From: Geoglobus sp. UBA235
GTDB lineage: Archaea > Halobacteriota > Archaeoglobi > Archaeoglobales > Archaeoglobaceae
Reading direction: 5' to 3'
Length of the DNA stretch: 64,000 bases
Assembly (NCBI GenBank): GCA_002494725.1
Contig: DACG01000022.1
Span: 1-64,000 of the forward strand
Shown: one piece after another, positions 27,436 to 36,860 of the stretch
How the letters are laid out: each line of letters starts with the position of its first letter
Position numbering within the stretch: the stretch's first letter is position 1
Made by a program: the position numbers and the translations under genes
Notes under the pieces: generated by a model
Seen by the model: only the letters and a program-made list of their open reading frames with translations
What the model was told of the DNA's origin: nothing
The model's database searches: none

Positions 27436-28628
27436 CTTGAGCCAACCCTTCTGCTTATGGCAACCTTAGCCCCCTTTCCTGCACAGACCGGTCTTCTGAG
27501 CCTGACCTCAACCTGATCGTCTCTCGCAGAGGTCACAACTCCGAGGGTGGTGGATGTGCCTATGCTCAGCATCAGGGGTTCGTTCATCTTTATCTTCTCA
27601 ACAAGCAGCTCTTCCTCAGCTCCCACAACTCTCTCGAGCAGCTTGACATCCATTGTGAAGTCATAGAGAACATCTGGAAGCCTGTCAGGATGGCCAACAA
27701 CGTTGCCAACAAGTCCATCTCCTTTTGTAAGGTATGGATCGAGCTTTGTTGCAACTCCTATGAGGCCGCCAGGTGTGGCGTTTTCAACGGTTTTACCTGA
27801 GGCCATTATGCTGGTAACCTCGGTGAAAATAGAGTTGTAGGTTCCCTTTTCATCCTTCAGACCGGGTCTTATCTCTATCTCATCCCCGACCTTCAGCACT
27901 CCTCTTGAGAGGCTCCCTCCAAGAACGCCTCCAACAAGCCTTTCGGGCTTTGTTCCGGGTCTGTTAACATCGAAGCTTCTGGCAACATACATGAGAGGTG
28001 ATGAGCTCAGATCCCTCTCAGGAGTCGGTATGGTGCTCTCGATTGCCTCTATCACCGCATCTATGTTTACCCTCTGCTGAGCGGATACCGGAATTATCGG
28101 GGCGTTCTCGGCTATGGTGCCACTTATAAAGTCCCTGATCTCATGGTAGTTCTCAACAACCCTCTCCTTTGAAACGATATCTATCTTGTTCTGAACTATG
28201 ACAATTCTGTCAACTCCTATTATCTCAAGCGCCATCAGATGCTCCTTTGTCTGTGGTCTCGGGCATTTTTCGTTGGCAGCTATCACAAGAACCGCCCCAT
28301 CCATGAGTGCTGCTCCGCTCAGCATTGTTGCCATCAGGGTCTCATGACCCGGACTGTCAACAAAACTCACAGTTCTCAGGATCTCTGTCTCAACACCATG
28401 CCTTGGGCAGGTTCTCTCAACCATGTAGGCCTCTGTCCCCTCACACTCGGGACATCTTCTGAAGGTGGTGTCAGCATAGCCGAGCTTTATGGATATACCC
28501 CTTTTCAGCTCCTCGCTGTGTCTGTCTGTCCACACACCGCTCAGAGCAGCAACCAGTGTTGTTTTGCCGTGATCAACATGACCGACCATGCCGATGTTGA
28601 TCTCAGGGAGAGGAACATCATCGCTCAT
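27402..28628 (-). CDS. eif2g: Translation initiation factor aIF2 subunit gamma
   Basis: The GTPase subunit of aIF2, which carries initiator Met-tRNA to the small ribosomal subunit. G1 is [12 protein letters not shown]3 is VDSPGHE, G4 is NKID. The zinc knuckle specific for this subunit is seen as CPECEG then CPRHG (about residues 59-76). At 408 residues it is complete. It has its own promoter: TATTTAAATATAA at 28651-28663, about 25 bp before the ATG, so the mRNA is likely leaderless. Confidence 0.97.
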   Translation of the reverse strand: MSDDVPLPEINIGMVGHVDHGKTTLVAALSGVWTDRHSEELKRGISIKLGYADTTFRRCPECEGTEAYMVERTCPRHGVETEILRTVSFVDSPGHETLMATMLSGAALMDGAVLVIAANEKCPRPQTKEHLMALEIIGVDRIVIVQNKIDIVSKERVVENYHEIRDFISGTIAENAPIIPVSAQQRVNIDAVIEAIESTIPTPERDLSSSPLMYVARSFDVNRPGTKPERLVGGVLGGSLSRGVLKVGDEIEIRPGLKDEKGTYNSIFTEVTSIMASGKTVENATPGGLIGVATKLDPYLTKGDGLVGNVVGHPDRLPDVLYDFTMDVKLLERVVGAEEELLVEKIKMNEPLMLSIGTSTTLGVVTSARDDQVEVRLRRPVCAGKGAKVAISRRVGSRWRLIGAGTIT

Positions 28629-28650
28629 AGGACAACAACCAGGGGCATGG

Positions 28651-28663
28651 TATTTAAATATAA
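28651..28663 (-). promoter_or_regulatory. TATA box for aIF2-gamma
   Basis: TATTTAAATATAA, read from the minus strand as TTATATTTAAATA, lies 23-35 bp before the ATG at 28628 and supports a leaderless transcript. Confidence 0.55.
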
Positions 28664-28724
28664 TTCAATTGCTCAAAATCATTCTGAAAAATTCTCTATC
28701 AAAAGAAAATTGGGTATGGAGTCT

Positions 28725-29198
28725 TTACTCTTCAGGTATCTCGATTTTTCCCTCCCGTATCTCCTGCTGAAAATCCTTGGGATGCTTCCCCTCAACAGTC
28801 ACTCCCATTGAGACAGCGGTTCCAAGAACCTCAAGAACAGCAGATTTCATCGAGTATGCCAGCATCTGCTTTCTCTTTATCCTTGCTATTTTTATCACCT
28901 GATCGAGTGTAAGATCTCCAACAAACTCCCTGTTTGTCGCCTTTGAACCCTTTTCTGCTCCGATCTCCTTCTTTATCAGAGCTGAAACAGGCGGCACGCC
29001 CACCTCTATGTCAAACGTCCTGTCCTCATTTGCTATAACCTTTACAGGTACTGGCAATCCGTCAAAGTCCTTTGTCGCTTCATTGATCGCATCAACAACT
29101 GCCTTCACATTTAGACCGAGGGGGCCAATAGCAGGACCAAGTGGTGGACCCGGAGTGGCTTTTCCACCTGGAACAAGCACTTCAACAACCTGTGGCAT
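28725..29198 (-). CDS. rpl11: Large ribosomal subunit protein L11
   Basis: Ribosomal protein of the GTPase-associated centre, binding 23S rRNA with the stalk base. The start [20 protein letters not shown] and the following [19 protein letters not shown] are diagnostic. The length of 157 residues is normal. It is 3 bp from the Spt5 gene in a secE-spt5-rpl11 operon. The acidic Glu-rich C-terminus is typical of archaeal L11. Confidence 0.97.
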   Translation of the reverse strand: MPQVVEVLVPGGKATPGPPLGPAIGPLGLNVKAVVDAINEATKDFDGLPVPVKVIANEDRTFDIEVGVPPVSALIKKEIGAEKGSKATNREFVGDLTLDQVIKIARIKRKQMLAYSMKSAVLEVLGTAVSMGVTVEGKHPKDFQQEIREGKIEIPEE

Positions 29199-29201
29199 TC
29201 G

Positions 29202-29660
29202 TTACACCTCCTCTTCTCCTGTTTTTTCCAGAATTCTAACATTATCTGCCTTTACAGTAACGGGAATTGGCACAACAGCCTCAAGAAGTTCAACGGTGAT
29301 TTCGTTCTTCGATTCATCAACTCTCTTAACAACCGCAAGCTCTCCCTTGAAAGGGCCGCTTATTATCTCAACCTTGAACCCCTCTCTAATCTGTTCAGCG
29401 GCTTTCTTGGGCTTCAGAAAGTGCTCTATTTCTGTAAACGACACATCTCCCTTCACAAGACCTTTTATATGCGGGACACCCCTTATGGCATTCACTATGT
29501 CCTCGTTGCTCTCTGCCTCGACAATTATGTATCCCTTGATCTCCTTTGGAGACAGAATTGAATATAAGTTGATCCTTCTCTTCTTCACTCCAGCAGCCAT
29601 CAGACTTGCAACTATCTTTTCCTGATTTGCCGTCGTCTTAACAACAAAGTACTTGGTCAT
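29202..29660 (-). CDS. spt5: Transcription elongation factor Spt5 (NusG)
   Basis: Binds the clamp of RNA polymerase and keeps it processive. The N-terminal NGN domain starts YFVVKTTANQEKIVAS and the C-terminal KOW domain shows VEIISGPFKGELAVVKRVD. At 152 residues it is complete. It overlaps the secE stop codon (ATGA), and L11 follows, an arrangement conserved in many archaea. Confidence 0.96.
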   Translation of the reverse strand: MTKYFVVKTTANQEKIVASLMAAGVKKRRINLYSILSPKEIKGYIIVEAESNEDIVNAIRGVPHIKGLVKGDVSFTEIEHFLKPKKAAEQIREGFKVEIISGPFKGELAVVKRVDESKNEITVELLEAVVPIPVTVKADNVRILEKTGEEEV

Positions 29661-29830
29661 TTCAGAGCACCCGGAAGAACATCCATCAGAATGTAAATGA
29701 GGAACCCTATGAATCCAATTACCGCCATAACTCCTAAGGCTACCTTTGTTGTGGTAACGAACTCCTCCCTGTCCGGCTTTCTGGTCATCTTGAGTATGTT
29801 TATGTAATCCTTAAGGCTATCGGTGATCAT
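29657..29830 (-). CDS. secE: Protein translocase subunit SecE/Sec61-gamma
   Basis: A 57-residue protein read directly from the minus strand: start MITDSLKDYINILKMTRKPD, then an amphipathic linker EEFVTTTKVA and a single membrane helix (ALGVMAVIGFIGFLIYIL). This is the canonical SecE layout, which clamps the two halves of SecY in the Sec channel. The stop overlaps the Spt5 start (ATGA). A TATA box at 29853-29865 places the transcript start within a few bases of the ATG, so the operon is probably leaderless. Confidence 0.95.
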   Translation of the reverse strand: MITDSLKDYINILKMTRKPDREEFVTTTKVALGVMAVIGFIGFLIYILMDVLPGALK

Positions 29831-29852
29831 ACCTGTGCCTTTCCCGGGTCTG

Positions 29853-29865
29853 TTTTTAAATATTT
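29853..29865 (-). promoter_or_regulatory. TATA box for secE-spt5-rpl11
   Basis: Reads AAATATTTAAAAA on the minus strand and overlaps the last codons of ftsZ1. It lies 23-35 bp before the secE ATG. Confidence 0.55.
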
Positions 29866-30952
29866 ACCTGACGAAATCAATTCCGTATCTCTTGGCTATG
29901 GCAGGCCCCTTTCTTCCGTATATCTGAGGTGATTTAACTCCAGTAACAATAACGAGAGTTCTTATAGTACCTTCCAAACTTGGATCTACCATGGCGCCCC
30001 ATATTATTCTGGCATCAGGATCTATCTTACTGTAGATTTCCTCAACTATGCTTTCTGCTTCTTCAATAGTCATGTCCGGTCCTCCAGAGACGTTTACAAG
30101 AGCTGCCTTAGCACCGGTTATATCAACATCAAGCAATGGGCTCTTCAGTGCTTTTCTCACACTCTCTGATGCCTTGTCTTCCCCACTTGCCTCTCCAAGC
30201 CCGATCATTGCAACCCCTCCCTTCTCCATGACGGTTCTGACATCTGCGAAGTCCAGGTTTATCAGGGCGGGCTTTGTTATGAGCTCTGTTATTCCCTTAA
30301 CTGCTCTCATCAGCACCTCATCTGCAACCTTGAAGGCAAGCTGCATTGGATAATTTGGCACAACCTCAAGCAGCCTGTCATTTGGAATCACAATAACCGT
30401 ATCGGCAACCTCTCTCAGCCTTTCAAGACCCGCATCTGCATTTGACTTCCTTATGGCCCCTTCTGCAGAGAAAGGTAAAGTGACAACAGCTATCGTTAGG
30501 GCTCCTGCATCCTGAGCAGCTTCAGCGACAATTGGAGCTGCACCTGTCCCAGTCCCTCCACCAAGGCCGCATGTGATGAAAACGAGATCCGAACCTTCAA
30601 GGAGTGCCTTTATCTCCTCCTCATTCTCTCTTGCTGCCTCCTCTCCTACCTGAGGAAGACTTCCGGCACCGAGCCCTCTTGTCCTCTTCTTCCCTATGAG
30701 CACCCTTCTGTCTGCCTTTGTGTAGTAAAGGTGCTGAACATCCGTGTTTATCGCAATCAGTTCTGCCCCCTCGATGCCCTCATCGTACATCCTTGAAATT
30801 GTATTGCACCCGCTCCCTCCGATGCCAACAACCCTTATGATCGTTTTGAGCTCGTGAAGCATCTCCAGAATTTCGTCATCCTCACCCTCTCGAACAAAAG
30901 CCCTTTTCTCCTCATTAGCCCTTTTTATAGCCTCTTTCACTATTGAATCCAT
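29864..30952 (-). CDS. ftsZ1: Cell division GTPase FtsZ1
   Basis: Second FtsZ of the window, 362 residues. Nucleotide-binding loops [14 protein letters not shown] and [10 protein letters not shown] are intact and the T7-loop region is NLDFADVRT. In archaea FtsZ1 and FtsZ2 act together in cell division. The frame is open to 31033, but I start at ATG 30952, which follows GAGGAGAGG and matches the usual N-terminus; the extension would also overlap pyrC. The assignment to FtsZ1 rests on linkage to secE-spt5. Confidence 0.94.
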   Translation of the reverse strand: MDSIVKEAIKRANEEKRAFVREGEDDEILEMLHELKTIIRVVGIGGSGCNTISRMYDEGIEGAELIAINTDVQHLYYTKADRRVLIGKKRTRGLGAGSLPQVGEEAARENEEEIKALLEGSDLVFITCGLGGGTGTGAAPIVAEAAQDAGALTIAVVTLPFSAEGAIRKSNADAGLERLREVADTVIVIPNDRLLEVVPNYPMQLAFKVADEVLMRAVKGITELITKPALINLDFADVRTVMEKGGVAMIGLGEASGEDKASESVRKALKSPLLDVDITGAKAALVNVSGGPDMTIEEAESIVEEIYSKIDPDARIIWGAMVDPSLEGTIRTLVIVTGVKSPQIYGRKGPAIAKRYGIDFVR

Positions 30953-30993
30953 AATCCTCTCCTCACTGAGTTTTTGTTTTAAATTTCCAGAAT

Positions 30994-31005
30994 AGTATTT
31001 AAATC
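30994..31005 (+). promoter_or_regulatory. TATA box for pyrC
   Basis: AGTATTTAAATC lies 21-32 bp before the pyrC ATG at 31026, consistent with leaderless initiation. A separate GTTTTAAATTT at 30976-30986 probably serves ftsZ1 in the other direction. Confidence 0.5.
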
Positions 31006-31025
31006 TTTGTTCTTGTGCAGTTGCA

Positions 31026-32231
31026 ATGAACATTCACGGAAAAATCCTGCTCCGTGACAGGATAGTTACTGCTGGAATAAAAATAGAAGATGGGATTATA
31101 ACCCGGATAAGCAAGCAGATTGACGGTAAAAAGCTTAAAGGTCTCATAATGCCTGCCGGAATTGATGTTCATGTCCATCTGAGAGACTTTGAGGAAAGTC
31201 ACAAGGAAACAATAAGAAATGGCACACTTGCGGCTCTGAATGGAGGGATATGTCTTGTTGTTGATCAGCCGAACACAAGGCCTTTCATAGATTCTGAGGA
31301 GAAATATCTAAGGCGAATCAGATATGCTGAAAAGTTCACGAACACGGATTATTCTCTGAACATTGGAATGACAAAGAGCAACATGACAAGAATAAATGAG
31401 ATTGCTGGGCAGATAAAAAAGAGAGGATACAATCCTGCTGTTGGAGAGGTTTTTCTTCAGCACGACAACCCTGAATACCAGATCCCCTTAGATGCCGTTA
31501 GGGATGTGGAGCACTTCACAACCGTTCATGCCGAGCTACCTGAGTTTGTTGAGTCCAATAAAATACCCAACTTCAGGTTCAGGAAAAGAGAGGCGGAAAT
31601 CAATGCTGTCAAGAATCTCTGCAGTGAAGCTCTCTACTTCTGTCACATCTCCACAAGAGAGGCGTTTGAGATGATATCCAAAAGCCGATCACTTCTGGAG
31701 GTAACTCCACATCACATGCTTCTCGATGAAGCTCATTACGCAGTTCTGAGGGAGAAGGTTAATGTAAATCCTCCGCTCAGAAAACATGAAGACAGAGAAT
31801 ACATTCTCCAGAACTTCTCCAAGGTGGATGTTGTCGCCTCAGATCATGCACCCCACTCACCTGATGAGAAGGAGAGAGGAGTATCTGGATTTCCAGGGGT
31901 CGAGACTCTGTATCCCCTGCTCATGGGACTTGTTTTTTATGGAAAGATCAGCGTTTTTGATGTTGCCGAAAAAATATCCCGAAATCCTGCAAGAATTTTC
32001 GGATTTGAAGGGTATGGAGAGATAAAGACTGGAAATTATGCAAATTTTGCGGTTTTTGATATGTCGGGGGTGGAGAAAATAAGGGCCGAAAAACTTCACC
32101 ACATCCACAAGTGGACTCCTTTTGAGGGATTTAATGCAATATTTCCACATATCGTAGTCTTCAGAGGAGAAGTGGTAAAAATGGATGATCAACTGATCGA
32201 GGAAATGGGAAATGTTTATAGATCCAGATAG
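31026..32231 (+). CDS. pyrC: Dihydroorotase
   Basis: Closes carbamoyl-aspartate to dihydroorotate in pyrimidine synthesis. The 401-residue protein has the amidohydrolase metal sites [13 protein letters not shown] (residues 46-58), [12 protein letters not shown] and the catalytic Asp in [14 protein letters not shown]. The usual carboxylated-lysine segment is replaced by [12 protein letters not shown], in which I see no lysine; see the finding. It is divergent from ftsZ1 and has a good TATA box. Confidence 0.92.
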   Translation: MNIHGKILLRDRIVTAGIKIEDGIITRISKQIDGKKLKGLIMPAGIDVHVHLRDFEESHKETIRNGTLAALNGGICLVVDQPNTRPFIDSEEKYLRRIRYAEKFTNTDYSLNIGMTKSNMTRINEIAGQIKKRGYNPAVGEVFLQHDNPEYQIPLDAVRDVEHFTTVHAELPEFVESNKIPNFRFRKREAEINAVKNLCSEALYFCHISTREAFEMISKSRSLLEVTPHHMLLDEAHYAVLREKVNVNPPLRKHEDREYILQNFSKVDVVASDHAPHSPDEKERGVSGFPGVETLYPLLMGLVFYGKISVFDVAEKISRNPARIFGFEGYGEIKTGNYANFAVFDMSGVEKIRAEKLHHIHKWTPFEGFNAIFPHIVVFRGEVVKMDDQLIEEMGNVYRSR

Positions 32232-32392
32232 GTATCACAGAGAACTTAAAATGGTATCCAGAAAAGCTAACTGAAAACCGCCATATTCAGAGTTCGGAAG
32301 ACATAATCTCCTTGCGATGAATCCTTGGAAAGGAGCCTACAGAAAATTTTTTATAAGTTTGTCACTGTTAAATAATATAGCGGTGATTAATC

Positions 32393-32623
32393 ATGAGGTT
32401 GTTTGTGATGGTCTGGGGGATAATGTTTGTGGTGATTTCGGTGGTACACATAGCGATACTATCCATTGCATATGGGGGAATGCCAGACCCGGAGACGCAT
32501 CTTAGAGTTATTGGAATAACCGTCGGCGCATCTTTTGTTTTCGCATCAATAATAACAACCTTGGTAAAACTGTCGAGGGGCTTCAGAGGTGTAAAAAGTC
32601 CAGAAAGAAGAGATACAGTTTGA
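32393..32623 (+). CDS. Small two-helix membrane protein
   Basis: A 76-residue protein with two hydrophobic helices (about residues 2-26 and 40-60) and a basic C-terminus. I recognise no family. Support comes from a TATA element TTTTTTATAAG at 32347-32357 and GGTGAT just before the ATG. An overlapping frame from 32317 has no such character and is not a gene. Confidence 0.55.
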   Translation: MRLFVMVWGIMFVVISVVHIAILSIAYGGMPDPETHLRVIGITVGASFVFASIITTLVKLSRGFRGVKSPERRDTV

Positions 32624-33009
32624 AACAGATAAACTTGCCAATGTATTTATTTTTTGTTAAGGATGTGGTTTTGTTTTTTGGCTTGACAATCAATGTTATC
32701 TGACATCATACTCATCTGCTTCACAGAATTTCATAAAGCGTGATCAACAGGTCTTTTTGACTTTCAGCACGAGATCATTTCCGGATGGCACCATAACCAA
32801 ACTGGATGTTGCTACACTAGGAGGTAATGTTATGAGTTCTTTGTCCACATCGAAAAAGAGCAGTAAAAAGGATTCTGTAGATCTTTTTGTTAAAGATGAA
32901 TTTTACCAGCCTTGACTATATTTTTCTGTAACCTTTGATAAAGCAATTACAGCATCTTATTAATTCAGATATAGAAAAATTTAAATCCTAAATAAAAACA
33001 ATATGATCT
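32624..33009. other. Gap of 386 bp with a possible gene remnant
   Basis: A frame without an ATG start runs from about 32664 to the stop at 32914 and reads sensibly in its second half (VFLTFSTRSFPDGTITKLDV). Its first ATG, at 32832, follows AGGAGGT closely and would give only 27 residues (MSSLSTSKKSSKKDSV and onward). It may be a decayed gene or a very short one. AAAAATTTAAATCC at 32975-32988 is the likely promoter of the following gene. Confidence 0.4.
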
Positions 33010-33687
33010 ATGAGCCTCGTTGATGGTCTTGAAAAGTTAAAGACAGGTGCCATGCTTGCGATTATTGGTGACGTTTTAGCAATTGCAGGGGTTATCTTTG
33101 CTGTTGCAAGCGTTGGCACTGGAATTAACCCAGCAGACATTCAGTCAATATTCCTTGTATTAGGTGTAATCCTCATTCCATTTCTCATTGCAATGATTCT
33201 TGCAATAATCGCATTTATTCTCTGGTTTCAGGCCACAGGCAAGCTTAAAGAAATTAAAGATGACTTGGGAATAGGCAGGACCGGAATGATCCTTCAGTTA
33301 ATTGGCTTGCTTCTAATGATTGCTTCAGTGGTGATCGTATTTCCTGTTTTCTTTGCATCTTCATCCCAGATTCATTCATTTGAGTCTGAAATGATCTGGC
33401 CCACAATAGGCGCAATGGCATTTGGGATGATGGCTCTCATGGGCCTTGGAGGTCTCATCATTGTAAGTGGAGCCATACTGTTCGGAATAATGCTTCTGAG
33501 ACTCTCAAAAGTGGAGGGGGTGGATCAGGGATTCAACACTGCAGGAATCCTCTATCTGATAGGCATAGGAGCATCTGTTCTCTTTGCAGCAGTTGGAAGC
33601 ATTCTGATGTTTGCAGCACTTGTTTTGATATACATGTCCGCTAACAGGAGTTTGAAAAACCTGAACTCCTCACAATCCCTCAGTTAA
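33010..33687 (+). CDS. Archaeal multi-helix membrane protein, DUF973-like
   Basis: A 225-residue protein with about five to six hydrophobic helices separated by short loops. The start GLEKLKTGAMLAIIGDVLAI and the FQATGKLKEIKDDLGIGRTG loop resemble the archaeal DUF973 group, though I hold that match loosely. No function is known. It has its own TATA box 22-35 bp upstream and lies between pyrimidine and fatty-acid genes without obvious linkage. Confidence 0.72.
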   Translation: MSLVDGLEKLKTGAMLAIIGDVLAIAGVIFAVASVGTGINPADIQSIFLVLGVILIPFLIAMILAIIAFILWFQATGKLKEIKDDLGIGRTGMILQLIGLLLMIASVVIVFPVFFASSSQIHSFESEMIWPTIGAMAFGMMALMGLGGLIIVSGAILFGIMLLRLSKVEGVDQGFNTAGILYLIGIGASVLFAAVGSILMFAALVLIYMSANRSLKNLNSSQSLS

Positions 33688-33731
33688 CGTTCCGGTGAAA
33701 TCAGTTAAATACCACCTTATCAACTTTTTTC

Positions 33732-35669
33732 ATGGCACAGAAAACCCAGACCGTTCTTGTAATTGGAGCCGGCACGATGGGTCACGGAATTGCTGAGGTC
33801 TGTGCAATGAGTGGCTATCACGTAATCCTTGTTGACATCAGCCGCGACATTCTTGAAAAGGCCATGAAGAGAATTTCATGGAGCCTTGAAAAACTTGAAC
33901 GAAAGCTGAAAGTCAGAAAAGAAGATGTTATCAGGAGAATAAAAACAGAGACAGATCTCGTCAATTCTGCAAAACATGCTGACCTCGTTATTGAGGCTGT
34001 GGTTGAGAAAACAGATGTGAAAAAAGAGGTATTCAGAATACTTGACGAAAACTGCAGAGAGGATGTTATTCTTGCAACAAACACCTCCACGATACCCGTC
34101 GAGGAGATTGCGAGAGCCACAGACAGGAAGGACAGGGTAGTCGGACTTCACTTCTTCAATCCCCCAACACTGATAAGGCTTGTTGAGGTCGTAAGATCAC
34201 AAAACACCTCTCAGGAAACAGTTGACAGAGCAATAGAATTCGCCAGATCCATAGGCATGGAACACATTGTTGTCAGAGATGTCCCCGGGTTTCTGGTAAA
34301 CAGGATAAATCTGAGAGTGTTTTCACAGGCTTTCAGACTTCTCGACATGGGATACAGAATTGAGCAAGTTGACGCATGTGCAAAATACAGAATTGGTATG
34401 CCAATGGGAATTTTTGAGGTTGCAGACTTCAGCGGAGTTGATGTCCTCTACAATGTCATGAAAGAGATGGTTTCAAGGGGTATGGACATTGAAATACCCG
34501 GAATTCTCGAAAAAATGGTTTCAGAGGGGAAAACTGGAATGAAGGCCGGTGAGGGATTTTACAGATATTCCGGAATGTATGGAAGAGCGAAAATACCGAA
34601 GAGTCTTGCTTACGATCTAAACCCGGCATTCATCCTGTCTCCAGCTGTGAACGAAGCGTGCTGGATTCTCAGAAATGAAGTGGCAGGAAAGGAGGACATT
34701 GAGAAGGCAATGAAGCTGGGTATGGGATACAAAAAGGGAATACTCGAGCTTGCGGACATCTATGGCATGGATGTCATTGCAGAATTTCTCGAAAAATCTG
34801 GCATTCAGCCAGATGACATGCTCAGGGAGATGATTGAAGATAACAGGCTTGGTAAAAAAACCGGAGAGGGATTTTTCAGATATGCATATGAGAAAATCCA
34901 GCTTGGAAGTGTTGAATACGAAAAAAGGGATAGCTATGCTTTCATAAGGCTGAAAAGGCCCGAAAAGCTGAACGCCCTGAATGAAGATCTGTGGCTCAAC
35001 ACGGCAAAAGCACTTGAAATTGCAGAGAACGACAGGGACGTGAAGGTTGTTCTCGTAACAGGAGAAGGTAGAGCGTTCTCTGCCGGAGATGATATTGCCG
35101 TTATGGGTTCATGGAAGGGGATCGCCGATGGAAAGGAGTTTTTTGAAAGGGTGGCATCCCCCCTCATAACAAGGCTCACTGAGTATGAGAAGGCAACGAT
35201 ATCTCTCGTAAACGGAATTGCATTCGGTGGAGGAATGGAGATAAACCTGCTGATGGATGTTGTCATTGCAAGCAGGGAGTCCAGATTTTCTCTTCCTGAA
35301 GGTCTGATAGGTGCGTTCCCTCCAATGGCATCAACTATCGGGTTTTTCATGAATAGAGGAGTGATAAGATACTGTCTTACAGGAGAGGAGTTTGATGCTG
35401 AAGAGGCTTTCAGCTTAGGACTTGTTGATGCTGTTGTTGAGCCAGATCAGCTTGAGATTGCAGGAATTGAAATAGCTGAAAAAATATCCGAGCTCGCTCC
35501 TCTCTCCATAAAGGCCGTTAAAAAAGCAAAGAACTCTGTTATGAGAGTGTTGAGAAACTCCCTGGACAACGCTGTTTCCGAGCTCATAATGCTATCAGCA
35601 ACGGAAGATTTTGGCGAGGGAATGGCAGCGTTTCTGGAGAAGAGAAAGCCAGTGTGGAGGGGTAGATGA
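33732..35669 (+). CDS. Fused 3-hydroxyacyl-CoA dehydrogenase / enoyl-CoA hydratase
   Basis: Bifunctional beta-oxidation enzyme of 645 residues. The N-terminal part (about 1-385) binds NAD at VIGAGTMGHGIAEVCAMSG, with the catalytic His in VVGLHFFNPP and two 3HCDH C-domains. The C-terminal part (about 395-645) is a crotonase fold with the oxyanion-hole segment AFSAGDDIAVM and both catalytic Glu positions (FGGGMEINL and RFSLPEG). It would hydrate enoyl-CoA and oxidise the 3-hydroxyacyl-CoA. The next gene, an acyl-CoA dehydrogenase, overlaps by 4 bp. AGTTAAATACC at 33703-33713 is a likely TATA box. Confidence 0.94.
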   Translation: MAQKTQTVLVIGAGTMGHGIAEVCAMSGYHVILVDISRDILEKAMKRISWSLEKLERKLKVRKEDVIRRIKTETDLVNSAKHADLVIEAVVEKTDVKKEVFRILDENCREDVILATNTSTIPVEEIARATDRKDRVVGLHFFNPPTLIRLVEVVRSQNTSQETVDRAIEFARSIGMEHIVVRDVPGFLVNRINLRVFSQAFRLLDMGYRIEQVDACAKYRIGMPMGIFEVADFSGVDVLYNVMKEMVSRGMDIEIPGILEKMVSEGKTGMKAGEGFYRYSGMYGRAKIPKSLAYDLNPAFILSPAVNEACWILRNEVAGKEDIEKAMKLGMGYKKGILELADIYGMDVIAEFLEKSGIQPDDMLREMIEDNRLGKKTGEGFFRYAYEKIQLGSVEYEKRDSYAFIRLKRPEKLNALNEDLWLNTAKALEIAENDRDVKVVLVTGEGRAFSAGDDIAVMGSWKGIADGKEFFERVASPLITRLTEYEKATISLVNGIAFGGGMEINLLMDVVIASRESRFSLPEGLIGAFPPMASTIGFFMNRGVIRYCLTGEEFDAEEAFSLGLVDAVVEPDQLEIAGIEIAEKISELAPLSIKAVKKAKNSVMRVLRNSLDNAVSELIMLSATEDFGEGMAAFLEKRKPVWRGR

Positions 35670-36805
35670 TGGATTTCAGCCTGAACGAGGAGCACAGAAT
35701 GATTCAGGAGGCTGTGAGAGAGTTTGCTGAAAAAGAAATAAAGCCTTACGGAAGGGAATGGGATGAAAGGCAGGAGTATCCATTCGAGCTTTTCAGAAAG
35801 GCCGCAAAGCTCGGGTTTGTAGGAGCAGATTTGCCTGAGGAGTACGGAGGTCAGGGGCTGGATTACCTGTCATCGGCACTGATATGCATTGAGCTGACAA
35901 GGGCTGACAGCAATGTGGGGAGTGCAATTGCATCATCAACTCTCGGATGTCCCATGCTGAAGTACTTTGGCAGTGATGAGCAGAAGGAAGCTTACATGGC
36001 CAGAGTTCCGGGAGGTGAGACAACATCGGCAATAGCCATCACCGAGCCCGATGTAGGCAGTGATGCTGCAGGTATAAAAACGAGAGCAGAAAAAAGAGAT
36101 GATGGCTGGATCATAAATGGCACAAAGACTTTTATAACAAACGGAAGCATTTCGGACTGGATAATTCTGCTTGCAAGAACCTCGGGAAATGATTACAGGG
36201 GGATATCAGCATTTGTTGTTGAGACATCATGGAAGGGTTACGATGCCAAGCCGATAAAGAAGATGGGGCTGTCATGCCATGATACTGCAGAAATATCCCT
36301 CAAAGACCTCTTTGTCCCCCATGATAACCTTGTTGGGAGAGAAAACCATGGATTCTACCAGCTGATGAGATTCTTCAACGAAAGCAGAATAATGGTCGGT
36401 GCAATTCACCTCGGCATTGCAATAGGAGCATACGAAAGAGCTTTACAGTACGCGAAAGAAAGAAGATCCTTCGGAAAACCACTGATCGAGCATCAGGCAA
36501 TAGCCTTCAAGCTTGCAGACATGTACAGGGACATTGAGGCTGCAAAGCTTCTTGTTCTGAAGGCTGCGTGGCTTGTTGATAGAGGTGAACCTGACCCAGC
36601 TTTGAGTTCCGCTGCCAAGCTTTTTGCAACTGAGACTGCTGTTAGGGTTACATACGAGGCTGTTCAGATATTTGGAGGCTATGGGTTCAGCAGGGAGTAC
36701 GATGTTGAGAGGTATTACAGGGATGCGAGGGTTGGGACAATCTACGAGGGGACGAGTGAAATACAGAGACTGATAATTTCAAGAGTGATTTCAGGCAAAC
36801 TGTAA
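35666..36805 (+). CDS. Acyl-CoA dehydrogenase
   Basis: FAD enzyme that makes the first double bond in acyl-CoA breakdown. The 379-residue protein shows AIAITEPDVGSDAAGI (FAD and substrate binding), a central beta domain, and the C-terminal RDARVGTIYEGTSEIQRL block with the catalytic Glu in YEGTSE. Two ATG codons (35666 and 35669) follow GGAGGGG; the first overlaps the upstream stop. Cotranscribed with the hydratase/dehydrogenase. An electron-transfer flavoprotein is needed but is not in this window. Confidence 0.94.
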   Translation: MMDFSLNEEHRMIQEAVREFAEKEIKPYGREWDERQEYPFELFRKAAKLGFVGADLPEEYGGQGLDYLSSALICIELTRADSNVGSAIASSTLGCPMLKYFGSDEQKEAYMARVPGGETTSAIAITEPDVGSDAAGIKTRAEKRDDGWIINGTKTFITNGSISDWIILLARTSGNDYRGISAFVVETSWKGYDAKPIKKMGLSCHDTAEISLKDLFVPHDNLVGRENHGFYQLMRFFNESRIMVGAIHLGIAIGAYERALQYAKERRSFGKPLIEHQAIAFKLADMYRDIEAAKLLVLKAAWLVDRGEPDPALSSAAKLFATETAVRVTYEAVQIFGGYGFSREYDVERYYRDARVGTIYEGTSEIQRLIISRVISGKL

Positions 36806-36816
36806 CGGAAACGTAA

Positions 36817-36830
36817 AATTTTTTAAATTA
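36817..36830 (+). promoter_or_regulatory. TATA box for acyl-CoA synthetase
   Basis: AATTTTTTAAATTA lies 30-44 bp before the ATG at 36861; GGAGGTG precedes the start. A separate promoter within the beta-oxidation block is therefore likely. Confidence 0.45.
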
Positions 36831-36860
36831 TTAATCCTTGAAAAAAGCGGAGGTGTATGA

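Noticed and set aside
29657..29830. Treating the region between spt5 and ftsZ1 as intergenic
   Set aside because: Direct translation shows a complete 57-residue SecE with coupled stop/start, so it is annotated as a gene.
32317..32505. 62-codon plus-strand frame overlapping the small membrane protein
   Set aside because: Crosses the promoter and start region of the frame at 32393, which has the better membrane-helix and ribosome-site evidence.
36801..36826. TAACGGAAACGTAA as an operator shared with the sulfur element
   Set aside because: Only the ACG/CGT core resembles it; spacing and flanks differ, so it is probably unrelated.
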